Origin: Neorhizobium sp. SOG26
GTDB lineage: Bacteria; Pseudomonadota; Alphaproteobacteria; Rhizobiales; Rhizobiaceae
Assembly: GCF_003491345.1 (NCBI RefSeq)
Contig: NZ_CP025512.1
Coordinates: 310,001 to 374,000 of the forward strand
DNA length: 64,000 bases
Reading direction: 5' to 3'
Under the pieces are notes generated by a model. That model was not told where the DNA came from and searched no databases. It worked only from the letters and a program-made list of their open reading frames with translations. A program made the translations under genes and the position numbers. Of this stretch, positions 47,752 to 57,838 are shown piece by piece; the first letter of the stretch is position 1; every line of letters begins with the position of its first letter.

Positions 47752-49098
47752 ATGACATCCGAAATCGACTCCGCTGCGCTGCTCTCCCGTGCCAGTGAAC
47801 TGGTAGATCTGGCCAAGGCGGCGGGGGCCGATCAGGCGGATGCCGTCGTGGTCCGTTCCCGGTCGCGCTCTGTCAGCGTGCGGCTTGGCAAGGTCGAAGG
47901 CACCGAAGCATCCGAAAGCGACGATTTTGCGCTGCGCGTCTTCGTCGGGCGGCGCGTCGCAAGCGTTTCGGCCAACCCCGGTTTCGACATGAGGACGCTT
48001 GCCGAGCGGGCGGTCGCCATGGCCAAGGTCTCGCCGGAAGACCCCTATGCTTGCCTGGCGGACGAAAAGGATCTCGCCCGCTCATATCCCGACCTGGACC
48101 TGTTTGATCCGACCGATGTGCCGACGGAAGATCTTCGTTCTGCTGCGCTCGAAATGGAGCAGGCGGCACTTGAAGTCCGGGGCATCTCGAACTCCTCTGG
48201 CGCCGGAGCATCTGCCGGTCTCGGCGGGCTCGTGCTTGTCACCTCGCATGGTTTCTCGGGAAGTTATGTCGCAAGCCGCTTCGGCCGTTCCGTCAGTGTC
48301 ATCGCCGGCGAAGGCACCAGGATGGAGCGCGACTATGATTTCGACAGCCGCCTTTTCGCAGCAGACCTCGACGATCCGAAGGTGATCGGGCGTCGCGCCG
48401 GTGAGCGTGCAGCCAAGCGTGTCAATCCGCGCCAGGTCGATACCGGCAGCAACGTCACCGTGGTTTTCGATCCGCGCATTGCCCGCGGCTTCGTCGGCCA
48501 TATCGCAGGGGCCATCAACGGCGCATCCGTTGCCCGCAAGACCAGCTTCCTCCGCGACAAGATGGGCCAGCAGGTCCTCAAATCCGGTCTCCACATCACC
48601 GACGACCCGCTCATCGTGCGCGGATCCTCCTCGCGGCCCTTCGATGGAGAAGGCGTGAAGGGCGAGCGCCTCGTGATGATCGAGGATGGCGTCCTGAAGC
48701 ACTGGTTCCTGTCGACCTCGACGGCGCGTGAACTCGGCCTCTCCACCAACGGTCGCGGCGTGCGCGGCGGCACCTCGGTTTCACCGGCCTCCACCAATCT
48801 CGCGCTTGAGCCTGGCGATATCTCGCCGGAAGACCTGATCAAGTCGGTTGGAACCGGGTTCTACGTCACCGAGTTGATCGGCCAGGGCGTCAACATGATC
48901 ACCGGCGAATACAGCCGCGGCGCCACCGGCTTCTGGATCGAGAATGGCGAACTGACATATCCGGTCTCAGAGGTCACGATCGCCTCCAACCTCAAAGACA
49001 TGTTCATGCGGATGACCCCTGCCAACGACATCGACCGGAAGTTCGGCATTGCCTCCCCGACCATCGCCATAGAGGGCATGACCCTGGCGGGACGCTGA
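47752..49098 (+). CDS. pmbA: PmbA/TldE metallopeptidase-like subunit
   Basis: A 448-residue protein of the TldD/PmbA family. The segments GVKGERLVMIEDGVLKHWFLS and TGEYSRGATGFWIENGELTYPVSEVTIA (quoted in part: GEYSRGATGFWIENGELTYP) are characteristic of the PmbA/TldE partner, which lacks the HExxxH metal site of TldD. The TldD-TldE complex degrades unfolded or modified peptides. The matching tldD is not in the window. ATG 47752 is preceded by AAAGGC; an ATG at 47641 gives an unlikely extension. The next gene starts 4 nt later. Confidence 0.93.
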   Translation: MTSEIDSAALLSRASELVDLAKAAGADQADAVVVRSRSRSVSVRLGKVEGTEASESDDFALRVFVGRRVASVSANPGFDMRTLAERAVAMAKVSPEDPYACLADEKDLARSYPDLDLFDPTDVPTEDLRSAALEMEQAALEVRGISNSSGAGASAGLGGLVLVTSHGFSGSYVASRFGRSVSVIAGEGTRMERDYDFDSRLFAADLDDPKVIGRRAGERAAKRVNPRQVDTGSNVTVVFDPRIARGFVGHIAGAINGASVARKTSFLRDKMGQQVLKSGLHITDDPLIVRGSSSRPFDGEGVKGERLVMIEDGVLKHWFLSTSTARELGLSTNGRGVRGGTSVSPASTNLALEPGDISPEDLIKSVGTGFYVTELIGQGVNMITGEYSRGATGFWIENGELTYPVSEVTIASNLKDMFMRMTPANDIDRKFGIASPTIAIEGMTLAGR

Positions 49099-49102
49099 TC
49101 CC

Positions 49103-49897
49103 ATGGACAGGGTGAACGAGCAGTGGCGCCAGGATCTCGACCTTATCGTTGACGCGGCACGCGAGGCGGGTGAAATCGCCCATGGGTTCTTTGGCGCCTC
49201 GCCGGAGGTCTGGTGGAAGAATGAAGGCAAGTCGCCCGTCAGTGCCGCGGATTTCGCAGCCAATGACCGCCTGCAGAGCCTGCTCCTGAAGGCCCGGCCG
49301 AACTACGGCTGGCTCTCGGAGGAGACCGACGACGATACCGCCCGGCTCACCATGGACACGCTATTCGTCGTCGACCCGATCGATGGCACGCGCGCCTTTC
49401 TCAACGGCGAAAAGACGTGGTGCGTATCGGTCGCCGTCGTCCACCGCGGCAGCCCGGTCGCCGGAGTGCTTGTTGCCCCGGCGCTGAAGGAGGAGTTTTC
49501 CGCGGTCGCTGGCGGTCCGGCCTTCAAGAATGGTGCTCCTGTTTCCGTCACGAGCGGGCGCAATGGCTCGGAACTGGTGATCGCCGCCGACGAGGCGTTG
49601 GTGAAGAGCTTTGATCCGACCTTCCGCAGCGATGTCCGCCGTGTCAGGCACGTACCATCACTTGCCTATCGTCTGGCGATGATCGCCGATGGCCGTATCG
49701 ACGGCACGGTCGTCAAGCGCGACTCCCATGACTGGGACCTCGCGGCAGCCGACCTCATTCTCGACCGCGCGGGCGGCTGTCTCACCGACCTTGCCAGCAA
49801 CAGGCTCACCTATAACCGCGAGAGCGTCAGCCACGAGATGCTGGTCGCCGGCGCACCGCATGCCGTTGGCAGCCTTCTGCCGCAACTGCACCCTTAA
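49103..49897 (+). CDS. inositol-monophosphatase family enzyme (CysQ-like)
   Basis: A 264-residue Mg2+-dependent, Li+-sensitive phosphatase fold. Metal ligands are E73/E74 (LSEETDDD), D91 and D94 (VDPIDGTRAF) and D212 (SHDWDLAAADL). It may be 3'(2'),5'-bisphosphate nucleotidase (CysQ) or an inositol monophosphatase; the SEETDDD insertion and overall size lean to CysQ-like but are not decisive. It begins 4 nt after pmbA and is co-transcribed. Confidence 0.88.
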   Translation: MDRVNEQWRQDLDLIVDAAREAGEIAHGFFGASPEVWWKNEGKSPVSAADFAANDRLQSLLLKARPNYGWLSEETDDDTARLTMDTLFVVDPIDGTRAFLNGEKTWCVSVAVVHRGSPVAGVLVAPALKEEFSAVAGGPAFKNGAPVSVTSGRNGSELVIAADEALVKSFDPTFRSDVRRVRHVPSLAYRLAMIADGRIDGTVVKRDSHDWDLAAADLILDRAGGCLTDLASNRLTYNRESVSHEMLVAGAPHAVGSLLPQLHP

Positions 49898-49978
49898 AAC
49901 ATCGGGTTGACGTTTCCGGGTGAATGCCGCAGATGATGGCCTCACGCGGGAGGAGCCTGAACGAACGGATAATAAGAA

Positions 49979-50221
49979 ATGACGGAAACAAGCGATAAGA
50001 AGCAGCTTTTGCACCTGGTCTTCGGCGGCGAGTTGAAGAGCCTCGGGAGCACCGAGTTCAAGGACCTTTCGAAGGTCGATATCGTCGGCATCTATCCGGA
50101 CTATGCGAGTGCTCTGGTCGCCTGGCGCACCAAGGCGCAGCAGACGGTGGACAATGCCGAGATGCGGTACTTCATCGTTCACATGCACCGCTTGCTTGAC
50201 CCGGATGCCAAGTCGGCCTGA
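49979..50221 (+). CDS. DUF4170 small protein
   Basis: An 80-residue protein matching the alphaproteobacterial DUF4170 pattern: HLVFGGELKSLGSTEFKDL, VGIYPDYASALVAWRTKAQ and the C-terminal YFIVHMHRLLDP. These are small cytoplasmic proteins of unknown role, commonly next to the waaA gene in rhizobia. The ribosome site is weak; GGGAGGAG lies 20 nt upstream. Confidence 0.85.
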   Translation: MTETSDKKQLLHLVFGGELKSLGSTEFKDLSKVDIVGIYPDYASALVAWRTKAQQTVDNAEMRYFIVHMHRLLDPDAKSA

Positions 50222-50363
50222 GCCAGGCCTCTGGTGCAATCGGCAGCCCGTCCAGCAATCCGAGAAGTGATCCGGCAGAACCCGTTTTTGACGCATTTGT
50301 AACAGACAGAATCTCCATTACGGATGTTCATCGGAGGATAGGCAGATCCATGGCGGCCATGTT

Positions 50364-50396
50364 GCACCAAGGGGTTAGGCACCAAGGGGTTAGGCA
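50364..50396. repeat. 15-bp tandem repeat over the waaA ribosome-binding site
   Basis: Two perfect copies of GCACCAAGGGGTTAG (50364-50378 and 50379-50393) plus a partial third (GCA). Each copy contains AAGGGG, a ribosome-binding sequence. The second lies 7 nt before the waaA TTG start. Confidence 0.9.
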
Positions 50397-51713
50397 TTGA
50401 GCAGCTTTCCTGCACGCACGGCCCTTTTTGCCTACCGGGCAGCCGGCGTCGCACTTTATCCCCTGGTCGGTCCTTACCTGACCTACCGGGCGATGAAGGG
50501 GAAAGAGGAACGCTCCCGGCGCCTGGAGCGGTTCGGCTTTGCAAGCCTTGCGCGCCCCCGTGGTCCGCTTGTCTGGGTTCATGCCGCAAGCGTCGGCGAG
50601 ACGCTTGCCATCCTGCCGTTGATCCGCGAACTGCGGCGCCGTGAAATCCACGTGCTCCTGACCACCGGAACCGTGACTTCGGCGGCGCTGGTCCGCTCGC
50701 GGCTCGGCGATGAGGTCATCCATCAGTATGTGCCGCTCGACCTGAAATTTCCGATCAAGCGCTTCATCGCCTATTGGAAACCGGATGCCTGCATCACGGC
50801 AGAGTCGGAGATCTGGCCCACCACCATCCTCGAGCTGACGCGTCGGCACATCCCACAGATCCGTGTGAATGCACGTATCTCCGACCGCTCCTTTGACCGT
50901 TGGCGCAATCGTGCCAGCCTTGCCGAGGCCCTGTTCGGCAAGATGTCGCTCGTTGTCGCGCAGTCGGACCTCGATGCCGAGCGCTTTCGCGAACTCGGCG
51001 CCTGGCCGGTTATCGTTTCTGGTAACCTGAAAAGTGACACAGACCCGCCGCCTTGTGACGAGCAGGTGCTAGAAACCTATCGCAAGCAGGTCGGCAACCG
51101 TCCCACCTGGGCTGCTATTTCCACCTTTGAAGGCGAAGAGAAAACCGCAGCCGCCGTGCATGGTGCGCTGAAGCCGAAGATGGGACAACTGACCATCCTC
51201 GTGCCGCGTCATCCGGACCGGGCCGATGCGATCGAAGCCATGCTGAAGGAAGCCGGCCTCAACGTCGCAAGGCGCTCTCGCAATGACGAACTGACGTCTG
51301 AAACGGATATTTTCCTCGGGGATTCCATCGGTGAGATGGGGCTTTATCTCCGCCTGACGGAGATCGCCTTTGTCGGTCGGTCGCTTTCGGGCGAAGGTGG
51401 GCAGAACCCGCTGGAGCCTGCCTTGCTTGGCTGCGCCATCCTGTCCGGCCCCCATGTGCAGAATTTTCGCGATGCCTACCAGCACCTCGTGCGCAAGGGC
51501 GCGGCGCGCATCGTCAAGGATGCGGACATGCTGGAACGCGCTGTGCACTACCTGCTGGCAAACGACATGGCACGGATGAAGATGGTGGATGCGGGGCACG
51601 ACGCCATGGAAGAAATGCGTGGGGCGCTGTCGAAGACGGTGAAGGCGCTGGAGCCATACATCAATCCGCTCACGGTCAGTGCGCGTCTGCAGCCAAAGAG
51701 CGCGGCGATCTGA
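50397..51713 (+). CDS. waaA: 3-deoxy-D-manno-octulosonic acid (Kdo) transferase
   Basis: A 438-residue inner-membrane-associated glycosyltransferase (GT30) that adds Kdo to the lipid A precursor. Features are an N-terminal hydrophobic segment (ARTALFAYRAAGVALYPLVG), VWVHAASVGETLAILPLI, ESEIWPTTI and the C-terminal GGQNPLEPALLGCAILSGPH, in part. It starts with TTG at 50397, preceded by AAGGGG. That TTG overlaps the TGA of a 16-codon upstream frame (50350-50400). The stop overlaps the next gene's ATG by one base. Confidence 0.93.
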   Translation: MSSFPARTALFAYRAAGVALYPLVGPYLTYRAMKGKEERSRRLERFGFASLARPRGPLVWVHAASVGETLAILPLIRELRRREIHVLLTTGTVTSAALVRSRLGDEVIHQYVPLDLKFPIKRFIAYWKPDACITAESEIWPTTILELTRRHIPQIRVNARISDRSFDRWRNRASLAEALFGKMSLVVAQSDLDAERFRELGAWPVIVSGNLKSDTDPPPCDEQVLETYRKQVGNRPTWAAISTFEGEEKTAAAVHGALKPKMGQLTILVPRHPDRADAIEAMLKEAGLNVARRSRNDELTSETDIFLGDSIGEMGLYLRLTEIAFVGRSLSGEGGQNPLEPALLGCAILSGPHVQNFRDAYQHLVRKGAARIVKDADMLERAVHYLLANDMARMKMVDAGHDAMEEMRGALSKTVKALEPYINPLTVSARLQPKSAAI

Positions 51714-52456
51714 TGATGGAAGCCAAGGCAAGCCAGGACGTGCTGGAGAACATTGGGGGCATTCTGTTCGACAAGGACGGCACTCTGCTGCTTTATGATG
51801 AAAGCTGGGGCCCGGTAAACCGCGAGGCTGCGCGTATTGCCGCCGCCGGTGATGCCGAACTTGAGCCGCAGCTTCTGTTTGCGGCGGGGATGGATCCTGT
51901 ATCCGGCCACACCCGCGCAGACAGCCTCTTTGCCGCCGGTAATGCGGCAGAGATTGCCGAAGGCCTCGTTGCTGCCGGCTCTCCCCTGGCCGTCGATGAA
52001 CTGACGCGGCTGCTGGATGAGCTATTCGTGCGCGCCACAGAGTTCTCGGTTGCCGTCACGGATCTCGCCGCGCTGTTTGCGAGCCTCAAGGCGCGAGGCT
52101 TCAAGATCGGCATCGCCTCGAGCGACAACGAGCAATCGATCCGCCAGACCGCCACCCGCTTTGGCATCATCGACATGGTGGACTTCATTGCCGGTTATGA
52201 CAGCGGCCATGGCGTCAAGCCGGAGCCGGGCATGATCCTCGGCTTCTGCCAGGCGACGGGCCTTGCGCCCTCCCAAGTCGCCATGGTCGGCGACAACAAT
52301 CACGACATGCATATGGGAGCAGCGGCTGGAGCAGGCCTCAAGGTCGCGGTGCTGACCGGCACGGGCTCGCGCGAAACGCTTTCGGCGGCCTCCGACATCT
52401 GCCTTGATGACATCACCGGGCTTCTGTCGCTTTTCCCCCAGAAGCTGGCCGTCTGA
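51713..52456 (+). CDS. HAD-superfamily phosphatase (Gph-like)
   Basis: A 247-residue HAD hydrolase. Motif [15 protein letters not shown], motif [13 protein letters not shown], the basic motif near [11 protein letters not shown] and motif [16 protein letters not shown]. It resembles phosphoglycolate phosphatases, but its fixed place between waaA and lpxK suggests a role in lipopolysaccharide metabolism, which is inference. The ATG overlaps the waaA stop; a second ATG follows directly. Confidence 0.88.
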   Translation: MMEAKASQDVLENIGGILFDKDGTLLLYDESWGPVNREAARIAAAGDAELEPQLLFAAGMDPVSGHTRADSLFAAGNAAEIAEGLVAAGSPLAVDELTRLLDELFVRATEFSVAVTDLAALFASLKARGFKIGIASSDNEQSIRQTATRFGIIDMVDFIAGYDSGHGVKPEPGMILGFCQATGLAPSQVAMVGDNNHDMHMGAAAGAGLKVAVLTGTGSRETLSAASDICLDDITGLLSLFPQKLAV

Positions 52457-52548
52457 CCTCAAGCGACCGCGCCGGGTCTTGCCTTTTTGGCGAAACTACC
52501 ATCTTTTCCTCGTTCAATACGGGTCGGGTCTGCCGGAGACGGAAGTAT

Positions 52549-53595
52549 ATGGTATCGGAAGCGCCGCCATTTTGGTGGACGAAAGCGGATTGGCGTGCCT
52601 GGGGTCTTTCCCCGTTCTCCTTCATCTATGGGCGAATTGCGGGCCGCCGCATGCTCAAGGCGCGCCGCGCCATCGTTCCTGTTCCCGTCATCTGCATCGG
52701 CAATTTCACCGTCGGTGGCGCCGGCAAGACGCCCACAGCGATTGCTATCGCGCGGGCTGCCAAGAACAAGGGGCTGAGGCCCGGATTCCTGAGCCGTGGT
52801 TACGGCGGCACGCTGGATGTCACCACTGTCGTTGATGGGGAACATCACCGCGCCGAGGCCGTGGGCGATGAAGCGCTTCTATTGTGCCGGGAAGCGCTCA
52901 CTGTCATATCGCGTGGGCGCGTCGATGGCGCTCGACGGCTGGTGGAAGAGGGCGTTGACCTCATCATCATGGACGACGGCTTTCAGAGCGCCCGCCTTGA
53001 GCTCGACTTTGCGCTGGTGGTGATTGACACGGTCCGTGGCATCGGCAACGGCCACCTCGTGCCTGGCGGCCCTGTGCGGGCGCCGATTGCCGAACAGATG
53101 CGGCAACTGTCAGCCATCCTGAAGGTGGGGGAGGGCACAGCAGCAGATGCGCTGGTGCGCCAGGCCGCACGCGCCGGAAAGCAGATCCACGTTGCGTCGC
53201 TCGCGCCGAGGCCGAACCCGGAAATCGCCGGCAAGAACCTGTTTGCCTTCGCCGGTATCGCTGATCCGGAAAAATTCTATCGCAGCCTGCAGCAGGCGGG
53301 TGGGTTGGTCACGGCCAAGCGCGCCTTTCCCGATCATCATTATTTCACCGATGACGAGGTGGCGGAACTCCTGGCGGATGCGGCGAAGGACGGCCTGACG
53401 CTCGTTACGACCGCCAAGGATGCCGTTCGGCTCGCCGGTCACCACGGCCCCAAACGGGAACTGGCAAGCGTTGCGCAGGTGCTGGAAGTCGACATGACCT
53501 TCGATGACCCCAATGCACCGGGCAAGATCATCGAAACGGCGATGGCGAATTTCAGAAACCGCCGCCTAAAGGAAGCAATTAGCCCGAAAGCTTAA
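52549..53595 (+). CDS. lpxK: tetraacyldisaccharide 4'-kinase
   Basis: A 348-residue membrane-associated kinase that phosphorylates the 4' position of the lipid A precursor. The P-loop is GGAGKT within [13 protein letters not shown] (51-63); other typical segments are [13 protein letters not shown] and DHHYF. GGAGACGGAAG precedes ATG 52549. It completes the lipid A/Kdo cluster with waaA. Its stop codon shares TTAA with the convergent DUF2093 gene. Confidence 0.94.
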   Translation: MVSEAPPFWWTKADWRAWGLSPFSFIYGRIAGRRMLKARRAIVPVPVICIGNFTVGGAGKTPTAIAIARAAKNKGLRPGFLSRGYGGTLDVTTVVDGEHHRAEAVGDEALLLCREALTVISRGRVDGARRLVEEGVDLIIMDDGFQSARLELDFALVVIDTVRGIGNGHLVPGGPVRAPIAEQMRQLSAILKVGEGTAADALVRQAARAGKQIHVASLAPRPNPEIAGKNLFAFAGIADPEKFYRSLQQAGGLVTAKRAFPDHHYFTDDEVAELLADAAKDGLTLVTTAKDAVRLAGHHGPKRELASVAQVLEVDMTFDDPNAPGKIIETAMANFRNRRLKEAISPKA

Positions 53596-53825
53596 GCCTG
53601 TCTTTGCGTGGGAAGGACACCGGCACGTTTGTCGGCCTCGAGCGCGGTCGCGCAGTCAACATAAGGCTCCTGCCGCGCCACGCTCCAGTAGCGCAGTTCA
53701 TCTATCGGGATCTGGGTGCCGGTGATGGCGCAGACGACGTAGGACCCGGCGGTCAGGATCTGGTAGTCGCCGTCCAGATACCGGATTTTCGCCTCGCGGA
53801 AGCCGCTGCCTTCAAACCGGTTCAT
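53592..53825 (-). CDS. DUF2093 small protein
   Basis: A 77-residue protein with the DUF2093 pattern ([20 protein letters not shown], then [16 protein letters not shown] and a C-terminal YVDCATAL). Restricted largely to alphaproteobacteria; role unknown. AGGAG lies 6-7 nt before the ATG at 53825; a longer start eight codons upstream is not supported. It lies tail to tail with lpxK. Confidence 0.87.
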   Translation of the reverse strand: MNRFEGSGFREAKIRYLDGDYQILTAGSYVVCAITGTQIPIDELRYWSVARQEPYVDCATALEADKRAGVLPTQRQA

Positions 53826-53890
53826 CTGTCTTCTCCTACGGAAAAACATGGCGCTCCTCTAACGCGATACGCTCGCAAAGGCCAGCACTT

Positions 53891-55717
53891 TCAGCTTCGC
53901 CCAAACAGCCGCTCGATGTCGGAAAGCTTCAGTTCGATATAGGTGGGGCGGCCGTGGTTGCAGGTGCCGGAGCCGGGCGTCGCCTCCATTTCCCGCAGCA
54001 GCGCGTTCATTTCCTCAGGCTTCAGACGCCGTCCGGAACGGACTGAGCCGTGACAGGCCATGGTGGCGGCAACATATTCCAGCTTCCCGCGCAACCCGCC
54101 GGCAGTGTTCCATTCGGCGACCTCGTCGGCAAGGTCGCGCACCAGCGATGCAGCATCCACCTCGCCAAGCATCGCAGGCGTTTCGCGCACCGCGACGGCG
54201 CCCGGGCCAAAACGCTCCAAAGCGAGCCCCAACCGATCCAGCTCTGCCGCGTGGGCGATCAGCCTGTCGCAGTCTTCTTCCGGCAGGTCGATGATCTCCG
54301 GGATCAGCAAAACCTGGCTCGGCAGGCGGCGACCGTCGAGCGCTTTGCGCATCGCCTCGAACACCAGCCGTTCGTGTGCGGCATGCTGATCGACGATCAC
54401 CAGCCCGTCCTCCGTCTGCGCCACGATATAGTTCTCGTGAACCTGCGCCCTTGCCGCGCCCAGCCGGTGCCGCTGGGTCTCGGTGTCCTGCGTCGCCTGC
54501 ACCGGATGGGTGTTCGGCATGTCCGCCCGGGCGGCGGGCATGGTCAGGGTATCGAAAACCGCCTGGCCGCGTTCGGCAAACCCCGCGGTGGCGAATGGCT
54601 CAAGCGGGCGCGACGGCGAGGATGCCGCAGTCCATGGCGTGGTCCGCGCCGCCTGATAGGTTGCGCCACCAGGATTGAAGCCTGGCCGGAACGCCTGCAT
54701 CAGCCCGGCGCCGCCGGTGGTTGCCGCCCGGTCACCCTCGCGATGCAGCGCCTGGCGGATGGCGCCGACGATCAGACCACGCACGAGACCGGGATCGCGG
54801 AAGCGTACGTCCGCCTTGGCGGGATGCACGTTGACGTCAACCAGCGCTGGATCGAGCGTGATCGAAAGAACGGCAACCGGATAACGGCCGGCCGGCACGC
54901 TTTCAGCATAAGCCCCGCGGATCGCCGACAGGATGAGCTTGTCCTGCACCGGTCGACCATTGACGAAGGCATATTGATGGGCCGAGTTGCCGCGGTGGAA
55001 GGTCGGCAGGCCAACGAAGCCGGCAAGCTCGACATCCTCACGGGCGGCATCGATCTCGATCGCGTTGTCGCGAAACTCGGCCCCCAAGACCTGCGCCATG
55101 CGGGCCAGATGGTCGTCGCCAGTCGCCGGAAATTCCAGCGTCGTGCGATCGGAGCCGGACAATACGAAGCGGATTTTCGGAAAGGCGATCGCCATCCGCT
55201 TGACGATCTCGGTGATCGCACCCGCCTCGGCGCGCTCGGTCTTCAGGAACTTCAGCCGTGCCGGTGTCGCAAAGAAGATGTCGCGGACCTCGACCACCGT
55301 GCCGGCATTGGCGGGCGCCGGGCGGACCCCGGTGGTTTTGCCGCCGGTGACCGAGACCTGCGATCCTTCGCTATCGCCGTACCGGCGGCTGGTAATCGTC
55401 AGTTTGGCGACCGAACCGATCGAGGGCAGTGCCTCGCCGCGAAAGCCGAGGGTACGGATATCGTCGAGCGTATCGGAAATCTTGGAGGTGCAATGCCGCC
55501 GGACCGCGAGATCAAGGTCCGCCGCGCTCATACCGGATCCGTTGTCTGTGATCCGCATCAGACTCTTGCCGCCGCCGGCGGTTGCAATCTCGATACGCGT
55601 CGCGCCGGCGTCGATGGCGTTCTCGATCAATTCCTTGGCGGCGCTGGCAGGTCTTTCGATGACCTCGCCGGCGGCGATCTGATTGATGAGGGTTTCGGGC
55701 AGCTGTTGAACGGGCAT
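53891..55717 (-). CDS. mutL: DNA mismatch repair protein MutL
   Basis: A 608-residue GHKL-ATPase. N-terminal motifs: [27 protein letters not shown] and [14 protein letters not shown]. The C-terminal domain has [12 protein letters not shown] at 443-454, which fits the endonuclease metal motif DQHA-x2-E-x4-E, along with ACHGS and CNHGRPT. So this MutL probably nicks DNA itself, as expected where MutH is absent. The start at 55717 has a weak ribosome site. It is monocistronic; 65 bp separate it from DUF2093. Confidence 0.95.
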   Translation of the reverse strand: MPVQQLPETLINQIAAGEVIERPASAAKELIENAIDAGATRIEIATAGGGKSLMRITDNGSGMSAADLDLAVRRHCTSKISDTLDDIRTLGFRGEALPSIGSVAKLTITSRRYGDSEGSQVSVTGGKTTGVRPAPANAGTVVEVRDIFFATPARLKFLKTERAEAGAITEIVKRMAIAFPKIRFVLSGSDRTTLEFPATGDDHLARMAQVLGAEFRDNAIEIDAAREDVELAGFVGLPTFHRGNSAHQYAFVNGRPVQDKLILSAIRGAYAESVPAGRYPVAVLSITLDPALVDVNVHPAKADVRFRDPGLVRGLIVGAIRQALHREGDRAATTGGAGLMQAFRPGFNPGGATYQAARTTPWTAASSPSRPLEPFATAGFAERGQAVFDTLTMPAARADMPNTHPVQATQDTETQRHRLGAARAQVHENYIVAQTEDGLVIVDQHAAHERLVFEAMRKALDGRRLPSQVLLIPEIIDLPEEDCDRLIAHAAELDRLGLALERFGPGAVAVRETPAMLGEVDAASLVRDLADEVAEWNTAGGLRGKLEYVAATMACHGSVRSGRRLKPEEMNALLREMEATPGSGTCNHGRPTYIELKLSDIERLFGRS

Positions 55718-56069
55718 GCGCCATTTTCGCGGATTCGGACCGACAAGGGAAGCCCGTGCCGGTACGGGTCAACAATCGCACGAGAGCGGCATCTTGCTGT
55801 CGTCGATTAACAGCCCCTTAAGCTAAAACCGATAACCAGTTGCATCTGATTGGATGAACCCGGGGAAGCGCCAGCTTCCCGCACGCAGCAGGGATGGCGG
55901 CCAGCTGGGCACCGCCATACGAGACCCGGTTGCGCGCTGAAGACTTGCAGCCAGCATGTGCCTACCCCCTCCCACAGTGACTCGCAGCGAGGATCAACAT
56001 CCCAGGTGTGATTGCCGGACTGGTGGCCGCGTTGGACCATCAGCCTGAAATGGATACGGAGTTCATCCT
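55718..56069. other. intergenic region with two hairpins between mutL and the PAS/receiver gene
   Basis: About 350 bp with no convincing gene. Two perfect 7-bp hairpins follow each other: GGGAAGC/GCTTCCC (55863-55880, loop GCCA) and ATGGCGG/CCGCCAT (55894-55918). A C-rich stretch CCCCCTCCCA lies further on. It may be a structured leader of the downstream gene or an sRNA; no terminator was found. Confidence 0.5.
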
Positions 56070-57746
56070 ATGAATGATTTGCCGTCGGCGGACGCGAACA
56101 TTCAGACTACGATGTTGGAAGTCATCTCCGAGTGCATCACCGGAGGTGTCCTCGTTTATGACAAGAACGACCTGATCCTCTTCGGCAGTCAGCAGCTTCT
56201 TTCCCTGCTTCCGATTACGCCAGCGGCAATCGCGCGCGGCACCCGGCTTCGTGACTTCATGGGCGCCGTCTACGATGGCGGCGGGCGCTTCTTGTGTGAC
56301 GGACCGAACCAGCGCCGCGTGCTGGGCCGCGAGGACTGGATCGCCGAACAGATCGCCTCGTTTTGGAAAGAGCGGGTAGACACGGTCGAGCGCCGCGGCA
56401 CCGACCGCTGGCTGAGTTTTTCCAAGCGCCGGCTGGCCTCCGGCTTCGGCATGTGCCTCGTCAAGGACATCTCCGAACACAAAAAGCGCGAAGAGCAGTG
56501 GCGTTTTGACATGGAACGCGTCCAGGTGACCGAAGAGGTGCTGGACAACCTGCCGTTCCCGGTGAGCGTCAGGGACAGCAAGCTCGCCTATGTCGCCGTC
56601 AACAAGATGGCTGCCCGTTTTCATGACCTGCCGGTGGAAGCCTTTCTTGGCCGCACCGGCGCGGACGTGCATCCCCCGGAGGTGGAGAAGCGGCTCGACC
56701 CGATCAATCGCGAAGTGCTGGAAACCGGCGAACCGAAGCAACTGCCGGAACTGGTGACGCGCCCCAATGGCTCGCAGATGGCGATCATCGCCCACAAGTA
56801 CAGGATCGGTAAGCCCGGCCGCTATTATCTAGTGACGGCAATGGAGGACATCACCGATCTGGTGGACGCGAGCGAAGACGGCAATACCGTCACCTCCCGT
56901 GTGCGCCTGCAGGCACTGACGCTCACCAATCTCATGCGGCGGCACAACCATGCCGCAGGCACATCCACAGATGTGGAGCCCCTGCCGAGCCTCGTGGACA
57001 AGCGCATCCTTGTCGTCTCCGCCGACCTGCGCCGGTCGACCGAAGCACTGGACGTCGTCGCGGCGATGGGCGCCGAGAGCGTTTCGGTTCGCAGCCTCGC
57101 CGAGCTCCAGCTCTTCCTGAAATTCGCCGAGGAAGCGGGTCTCGCCATCGATCTCCTGGTGATCGACGCCGCAATGGACAGCCTGTGCTTCGAATTCGCC
57201 CGCCAGTCCGGCATCAAGGCGATCGAGATCGAGGCCTTCGAACTGAAGCAGGACTTCGCTTACCGGCTCGCCCGCTGCCTGTCCGATCCCAGCATTGAAG
57301 CGGAAAAAGTGGTGCAGGATGACTGGCAGATCACGGTCGTCGGCAGCGACAAGCCGCAGCTTGATATCCTCGTGGCGGAGGACAACGAGGTCAACCAGAT
57401 CGTCTTTTCGCAGATCCTTGAAGGGCTGGGCTACAGCCATGTGATCGCCGCCGATGGCGAAGAGGCGGTGCGGGTGTGGACGGAGCGTTCGCCGCGCCTC
57501 ATCCTGATGGACGTCACGCTGCCGAAGCTGAACGGATATGAGGCGAGCCTGAAAATCCGGTCGCTTGAGACGCCGGACAACAGTATTCCGATCATCGGCG
57601 TGCTGCCGCTCGCCTTCGATCGGGATCGCGACCAGTGCATCGCATCCGGCATGAACGACGTGATCCTAAAGCCGATCAGCCCCGAGGCTCTCGAGAACCT
57701 CTTCAAGACCCATCTCGATGTGTCGCCCCGGCAGAAACAGGCCTGA
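56070..57746 (+). CDS. PAS-PAS-receiver protein without histidine kinase
   Basis: A 558-residue soluble protein. Two PAS-like regions (about 12-130 and 155-270, the second with DNLPFPVSVRDSKLAYVAVN) are followed by a degenerate receiver-like segment (about 310-375, LLVIDAAMDS) and a full receiver domain from 431. The receiver has E437/D438, phospho-acceptor D481 (LILMDVTLP) and K534 (VILKPI), but the usual Thr/Ser switch position reads VLPLA. No kinase H-box or ATPase motifs are present. It precedes a GGDEF-EAL gene by 92 bp, suggesting a c-di-GMP circuit. Confidence 0.82.
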   Translation: MNDLPSADANIQTTMLEVISECITGGVLVYDKNDLILFGSQQLLSLLPITPAAIARGTRLRDFMGAVYDGGGRFLCDGPNQRRVLGREDWIAEQIASFWKERVDTVERRGTDRWLSFSKRRLASGFGMCLVKDISEHKKREEQWRFDMERVQVTEEVLDNLPFPVSVRDSKLAYVAVNKMAARFHDLPVEAFLGRTGADVHPPEVEKRLDPINREVLETGEPKQLPELVTRPNGSQMAIIAHKYRIGKPGRYYLVTAMEDITDLVDASEDGNTVTSRVRLQALTLTNLMRRHNHAAGTSTDVEPLPSLVDKRILVVSADLRRSTEALDVVAAMGAESVSVRSLAELQLFLKFAEEAGLAIDLLVIDAAMDSLCFEFARQSGIKAIEIEAFELKQDFAYRLARCLSDPSIEAEKVVQDDWQITVVGSDKPQLDILVAEDNEVNQIVFSQILEGLGYSHVIAADGEEAVRVWTERSPRLILMDVTLPKLNGYEASLKIRSLETPDNSIPIIGVLPLAFDRDRDQCIASGMNDVILKPISPEALENLFKTHLDVSPRQKQA

Positions 57747-57748
57747 CC

Positions 57749-57771
57749 GCGAAGGCTAATCCTTCCGCGCA
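57749..57771 (+). terminator. weak hairpin between the receiver and GGDEF-EAL genes
   Basis: CGCGAAGG and CCTTCCGCG pair with one bulged C, loop CTAAT, followed after a few bases by a T-rich stretch (CTTTTTCTTAATCTTTTTC). It may partly terminate or separate the two transcripts. Confidence 0.35.
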
Positions 57772-57838
57772 AACGCATCTTTTTCTTAATCTTTTTCTCG
57801 CATCTTTCACTTGGATTTTGGGAGAGCGACGAATTTTG

